Source of the DNA: an uncultured Lachnospiraceae bacterium
Lineage (GTDB): Bacteria; Bacillota; Clostridia; Lachnospirales; Lachnospiraceae
Direction of reading: 5' to 3'
Length of the DNA stretch: 64,000 nucleotides
Assembly: GCA_910583895.1 (NCBI GenBank)
Contig: CAJTYJ010000011.1
Span: forward strand, 1 to 64,000
Each line of letters starts with the position of its first letter. Position 1 is the first letter of the stretch. Shown piece by piece: positions 61,159-64,000 of this stretch. The position numbers and the translations under genes were made by a program. A model generated the notes under the pieces. The model did not search any database and had not been told where the DNA came from. It saw only the letters and a program-made list of their open reading frames with translations.

Positions 61159-62132
61159 CTGGCACCTCCCCGGAATATTTTTTTCATCTTTCCACTTAAT
61201 TCCCGGTCCGCTGCAATGACCGAAAAGACCACACCAATCAGCAGAATCAGACCTTGAATAAAGCTTTGCACGACCGAACCAAAATTTGCCGACACAACGA
61301 TGGAGATCAGAATATTGAGAAAACATGCTCCAAAGATTCCGCCCCAGACGGAACCGATGCCGCCGTTTAAAGAGACTCCGCCGATGACTGCGGCCGCAAT
61401 GGAATTCATGCTCATACTGGCTCCCACCACCGGACTTCCGGCGCAGGTGCTGGCACTGATGCAGATTCCCGCTGCTCCTGCGGCGATTCCTGCAAATGTA
61501 TGGACAAAGAACCGAAGAAATGTCACATTGATTCCGGATGCATACGCTTTTTTCACATCCTTGCCCAGAGCATACAGGTGGATGCCAAAGGGCAGTTTGA
61601 TAAAGATTGTCCAGATCAGAATCAGAGCCAGAATCAGGACTGCCGGTGTCGGAAGAATCCCAAACAGACTGCCCAGATACCAGTCACCAAAGCTGTAATC
61701 AATATAGCCGCCCGGATAGGGCAGAATCCACAGAGCAATCCCTCCAAACGCAGTCGAAGTGGCAAAGGTAGTCAAGAGAGGATTCACCCGCATGACGCCG
61801 ATGATAAAACCGTTGATCATGCCGCATACAACCGCACAGCCAAAAGCAATCAGCGCTGCTGTTGACACCGAATACCCTCTCTCACAGAGAGTCACAATCA
61901 CCACATTAACCAAAGAGACAATGGATCCGAGGGAAATATCCGTCCCCGCCACCAAAATCGTGGCCGTCACGCCGATGGCCACACAGATGGCCGCCGCATT
62001 GGTGCTGATAAAAGAGTGAAAAAAGTAGACACTCAAACCGCCCGTAAGCACTCCGTTGATCCCCAAAAAAATCAGGAATAAAAGCAGCGCCGGAAATGCA
62101 CTCCAGCCGGTTACTTTTTTGAATAAATTCAT
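61155..62132 (-). CDS. Ribose-type ABC transporter permease 1
   Basis: A 325-residue permease of the same family. It has CVAIGVTATILVAGTDISLGSIV, LYALGKDVKKAYASGI and NSIAAAVIGGVSLNGGIGSVWGG. Two different permeases, as in the Lsr and some pentose systems, point to a heterodimeric channel. It overlaps the ATPase gene and the other permease by 4 bp each. Confidence 0.92.
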   Translation of the reverse strand: MNLFKKVTGWSAFPALLLFLIFLGINGVLTGGLSVYFFHSFISTNAAAICVAIGVTATILVAGTDISLGSIVSLVNVVIVTLCERGYSVSTAALIAFGCAVVCGMINGFIIGVMRVNPLLTTFATSTAFGGIALWILPYPGGYIDYSFGDWYLGSLFGILPTPAVLILALILIWTIFIKLPFGIHLYALGKDVKKAYASGINVTFLRFFVHTFAGIAAGAAGICISASTCAGSPVVGASMSMNSIAAAVIGGVSLNGGIGSVWGGIFGACFLNILISIVVSANFGSVVQSFIQGLILLIGVVFSVIAADRELSGKMKKIFRGGAR

Positions 62133-63634
62133 GACCTGCTTACCTCCTGTTCATCGGGAATTGCGTTGATGGGCATGGATGCCGCCGATATATTTTCTCT
62201 GCTGATGGCATCCCCCGTAAGGACTGCCGAAATCTTGCCTTCATACAGGACGATGACTCTGGAAGTCTCCGCCATAGAAGTAATATTGACCAGCTCATCA
62301 TCATCACTGGAAATCATAATCACGGCGCTTCCCTGGCCTGCCAGCCTGGCAAATTCCCGATGCAGGTCGTTTCTGGCCTTTACATCAATCCCTTTGGAAG
62401 GATCATCCGCCAGAAGCAGCGTCGGTTCGGTAGAAAGCCACCTTCCAACTACTACTTTTTGCTGATTGCCTCCCGAAAGGTCTGTAATCAGCTGTCCCGG
62501 ATGGTCATACCGGACGTTGTACCCGTCTAAAATCTCCTTTGCATCTTTTGCCTTCTGATTTTTTACCAGCTGCTGCACCGCCAGCACATTTTCAGCCAGA
62601 CTTCGCTCCCGGAAAGTACCATCCCGTTCCCGGTCCCCGGATATAAAAGCAAAGCCCTGCCGGACTGCCTCCCTGGGGCTGTGAATGGTCAGAGGCTGTC
62701 CGTCTTTTTCCAGGCTGATCTCGCCGTACATGCCATACAAAGCCCGGATCAGTTCCGTCTGACCGTGACCCTGAAGACCTGCCACCCCGATGATCTCCCC
62801 TTTTCCGATCTCCAGCGATTCCTCCGTTCCATACGAGGGAATCCGGATCTGAGATGCTTTCAGGAAAACATCCCTTTTTCTTTCACCCTTATGCCTTCCT
62901 TCTCCATGATAAGATTCCACCTTGGTGCCCACCATCAAAGACAGCAGCTCATCTTCTGTCTTTTCTTCCATCTGATATGTGCCCAGTGTCTCTCCGTTTC
63001 TCATGATGGTGACACTGTCACAGATGGCATAGAGCTCCGCCATCCGGTGAGAGATAAAAAGAATGATGCATCCTTTCTTCTTTAAGTCCGCCAGAAGGCG
63101 GCAGACAATGTCCACATCCTCCCGATAGAGCGCAGACGTAATCTCGTCGATCAGAAGGATCTTCGGATCCTGGGCCAGTGCCTTGGCAAGCTCCACCATG
63201 TACTGCTGATTCGCCGCCAGCTCTGAAACCTTTTTCCCCACAATCGATTCCAGATTCATGGAAGCCAGTATATCCCGCGCTTTTTTCTTCAGCGCCTTTT
63301 TGTCTGTAAATCCGGCCCGCCTTGGGACATCGCAGATACTGATATTTTCCTCCACCGTCAGATTTCCAAAAAGGCTCAGCTCCTGGCTGGTCATGATCAC
63401 CTGATGCTTCTTGGCCTCCTTGGGCGAAGAAAAATCAATCTTTTCTTCGTCCAGCAGGATCTCTCCTGTATCCTTTCCGATCAGCCCGCCGGCGATCTTG
63501 GCCAGCGTGGATTTGCCGGAACCGTTTCCTCCAAGTATCGCTCTTACCTCGCCTCTTTCGATCTCCATATCCGCCTGCCTGATCGCCACTACTGCTCCAT
63601 AGCTTTTTGATACATTTCGAAAAACAAGTCCCAT
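62129..63634 (-). CDS. Ribose-type ABC transporter ATPase
   Basis: A 501-residue double ATPase like RbsA/MglA. The first domain has Walker A GGNGSGKST (about residues 34-42), the loop SELAANQQYMVELAKAL and Walker B ILLIDEITSAL. The second domain has the modified Walker A GLQGHGQTE, typical of sugar importers, and DLSGGNQQKVVVGRWL. It powers both permeases from the cytoplasm. Confidence 0.95.
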   Translation of the reverse strand: MGLVFRNVSKSYGAVVAIRQADMEIERGEVRAILGGNGSGKSTLAKIAGGLIGKDTGEILLDEEKIDFSSPKEAKKHQVIMTSQELSLFGNLTVEENISICDVPRRAGFTDKKALKKKARDILASMNLESIVGKKVSELAANQQYMVELAKALAQDPKILLIDEITSALYREDVDIVCRLLADLKKKGCIILFISHRMAELYAICDSVTIMRNGETLGTYQMEEKTEDELLSLMVGTKVESYHGEGRHKGERKRDVFLKASQIRIPSYGTEESLEIGKGEIIGVAGLQGHGQTELIRALYGMYGEISLEKDGQPLTIHSPREAVRQGFAFISGDRERDGTFRERSLAENVLAVQQLVKNQKAKDAKEILDGYNVRYDHPGQLITDLSGGNQQKVVVGRWLSTEPTLLLADDPSKGIDVKARNDLHREFARLAGQGSAVIMISSDDDELVNITSMAETSRVIVLYEGKISAVLTGDAISRENISAASMPINAIPDEQEVSRS

Positions 63635-63721
63635 AATTCAACTTCCTCCTGTGCGCCTGTGACGCTGACCGCTGCCAGACCATATGGCTTTTGGTATCTG
63701 GCAGCCGTCCTTGTCATCTCT

Positions 63722-64000
63722 TTATTCGAAGAGTGCATCCACTTCCTCTTCGCTAATCCAGCCATCCACTCCGGCTGTGTCTGCCTGATCTTTCATCATC
63801 TCAAGGGCTTCGTCAAGGCTGATGGCTTTTGTGCCGCTTAACCCTTCCATCCACACAGCATCCGGCTGTGCTTCTCTTGTGATGACATAGGGCGGATCCA
63901 GCATGATGGTGTTCACCAGATTTTCGTCCATGGGATTGGGCTCCAAGACTTCTTCTTTGATCGTCTTCCCCTGCAGCAGTCTTACTGTGACATCCAGCGC
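63722..64000 (-). CDS. Periplasmic-type solute-binding protein, C-terminal part only
   Basis: Ninety-two codons run in from the window end to a stop at 63722. The segment ALDVTVRLLQGKTIKEE then PYVITRE is typical of the C-terminal lobe of ribose/galactose-type binding proteins, where a small helix precedes a final strand. An acidic tail of about 40 residues follows. It is the first gene seen of the importer operon, 87 bp before the ATPase. The N-terminus and ligand site lie outside the window. Confidence 0.7.
   Translation of the reverse strand, partial: ALDVTVRLLQGKTIKEEVLEPNPMDENLVNTIMLDPPYVITREAQPDAVWMEGLSGTKAISLDEALEMMKDQADTAGVDGWISEEEVDALFE

Noticed and set aside
1..64000. tRNA or rRNA genes, transposases, prophage genes
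   Set aside because: I looked for T-loop GGTTCGAATCC-type strings and for integrase or transposase motifs on both strands and found none that hold up; a tRNAscan or rRNA search would settle it.

Overview
The window looks like a chromosomal segment of an anaerobic Firmicute, most likely family Lachnospiraceae (Clostridium cluster XIVa). I base this on GC content near 50 percent by eye, AGGAGG-type ribosome binding sites, TTGACA/TATAAT promoters, the anaerobic (early cobalt insertion) cobalamin pathway, an Lsa-type ABC-F protein, DUF1292 and tandem WYL proteins. No genus can be assigned. No tRNA, rRNA, CRISPR array, prophage or transposase gene was seen.

Layout. 1-4.1 kb: a truncated lipoprotein with YhgE-like and acidic 20-residue repeats, plus an MMPL/RND exporter behind a promoter with two palindromic operators. 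4.2-5.2 kb: short deformylase, a small conserved protein and a methyltransferase remnant. 5.2-7.3 kb: a structured dispersed repeat and an ECF sigma/anti-sigma pair. 7.5-14 kb: housekeeping genes (a cysteine-less PTS IIB-like protein, galE, cls, an unknown protein, a radical SAM protein, an HD hydrolase, an AI-2E family transporter).

14-40.8 kb: the centrepiece is an about 26-kb minus-strand cobalamin operon. It starts at a promoter and a B12 riboswitch (40.57-40.73 kb) with a downstream terminator, then cbiF, hemA, cbiH, a hemC-cobA-hemD triple fusion, cobD, a two-gene unknown module (DUF2262 protein and a 1680-residue DUF4132-type protein), cbiP, cbiC, cobT, cbiD, cbiG, a cbiJ-cbiE-cbiT triple fusion, cbiA, cobU, cobS, a second short CobU-like gene, cobC, cbiB, cobO and finally truA. 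Together these convert glutamyl-tRNA and porphobilinogen through precorrin-2 to adenosylcobalamin. hemB, hemL, cbiK/cbiX, cbiL and a precorrin-2 dehydrogenase are not in the window.

40.9-54.4 kb: DUF1292 protein, coaX with a small membrane protein, coaBC, rtcB, an Lsa-like ABC-F resistance gene with an attenuator-like leader, a class A PBP, a WYL protein pair, nudC and a glycerate kinase. Several intergenic dispersed repeats lie here. 54.7-64 kb: a minus-strand catabolic operon joining a ribose-type ABC importer (binding protein truncated by the window edge, ATPase, two permeases) to an acyl-CoA ligase, CoA-transferase, SDR and thiolase. It ends in a terminator and contains a 103-bp tandem duplication.

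Most interesting points: the unknown DUF4132/DUF2262 module inserted 4 bp behind cobD; two CobU-like proteins that keep complementary halves of the CobU motifs; the HemC-CobA-HemD fusion; the ABC-F leader with a three-codon upstream frame; the structured repeat family with a compensatory change; and the importer/CoA catabolic operon of unknown substrate.
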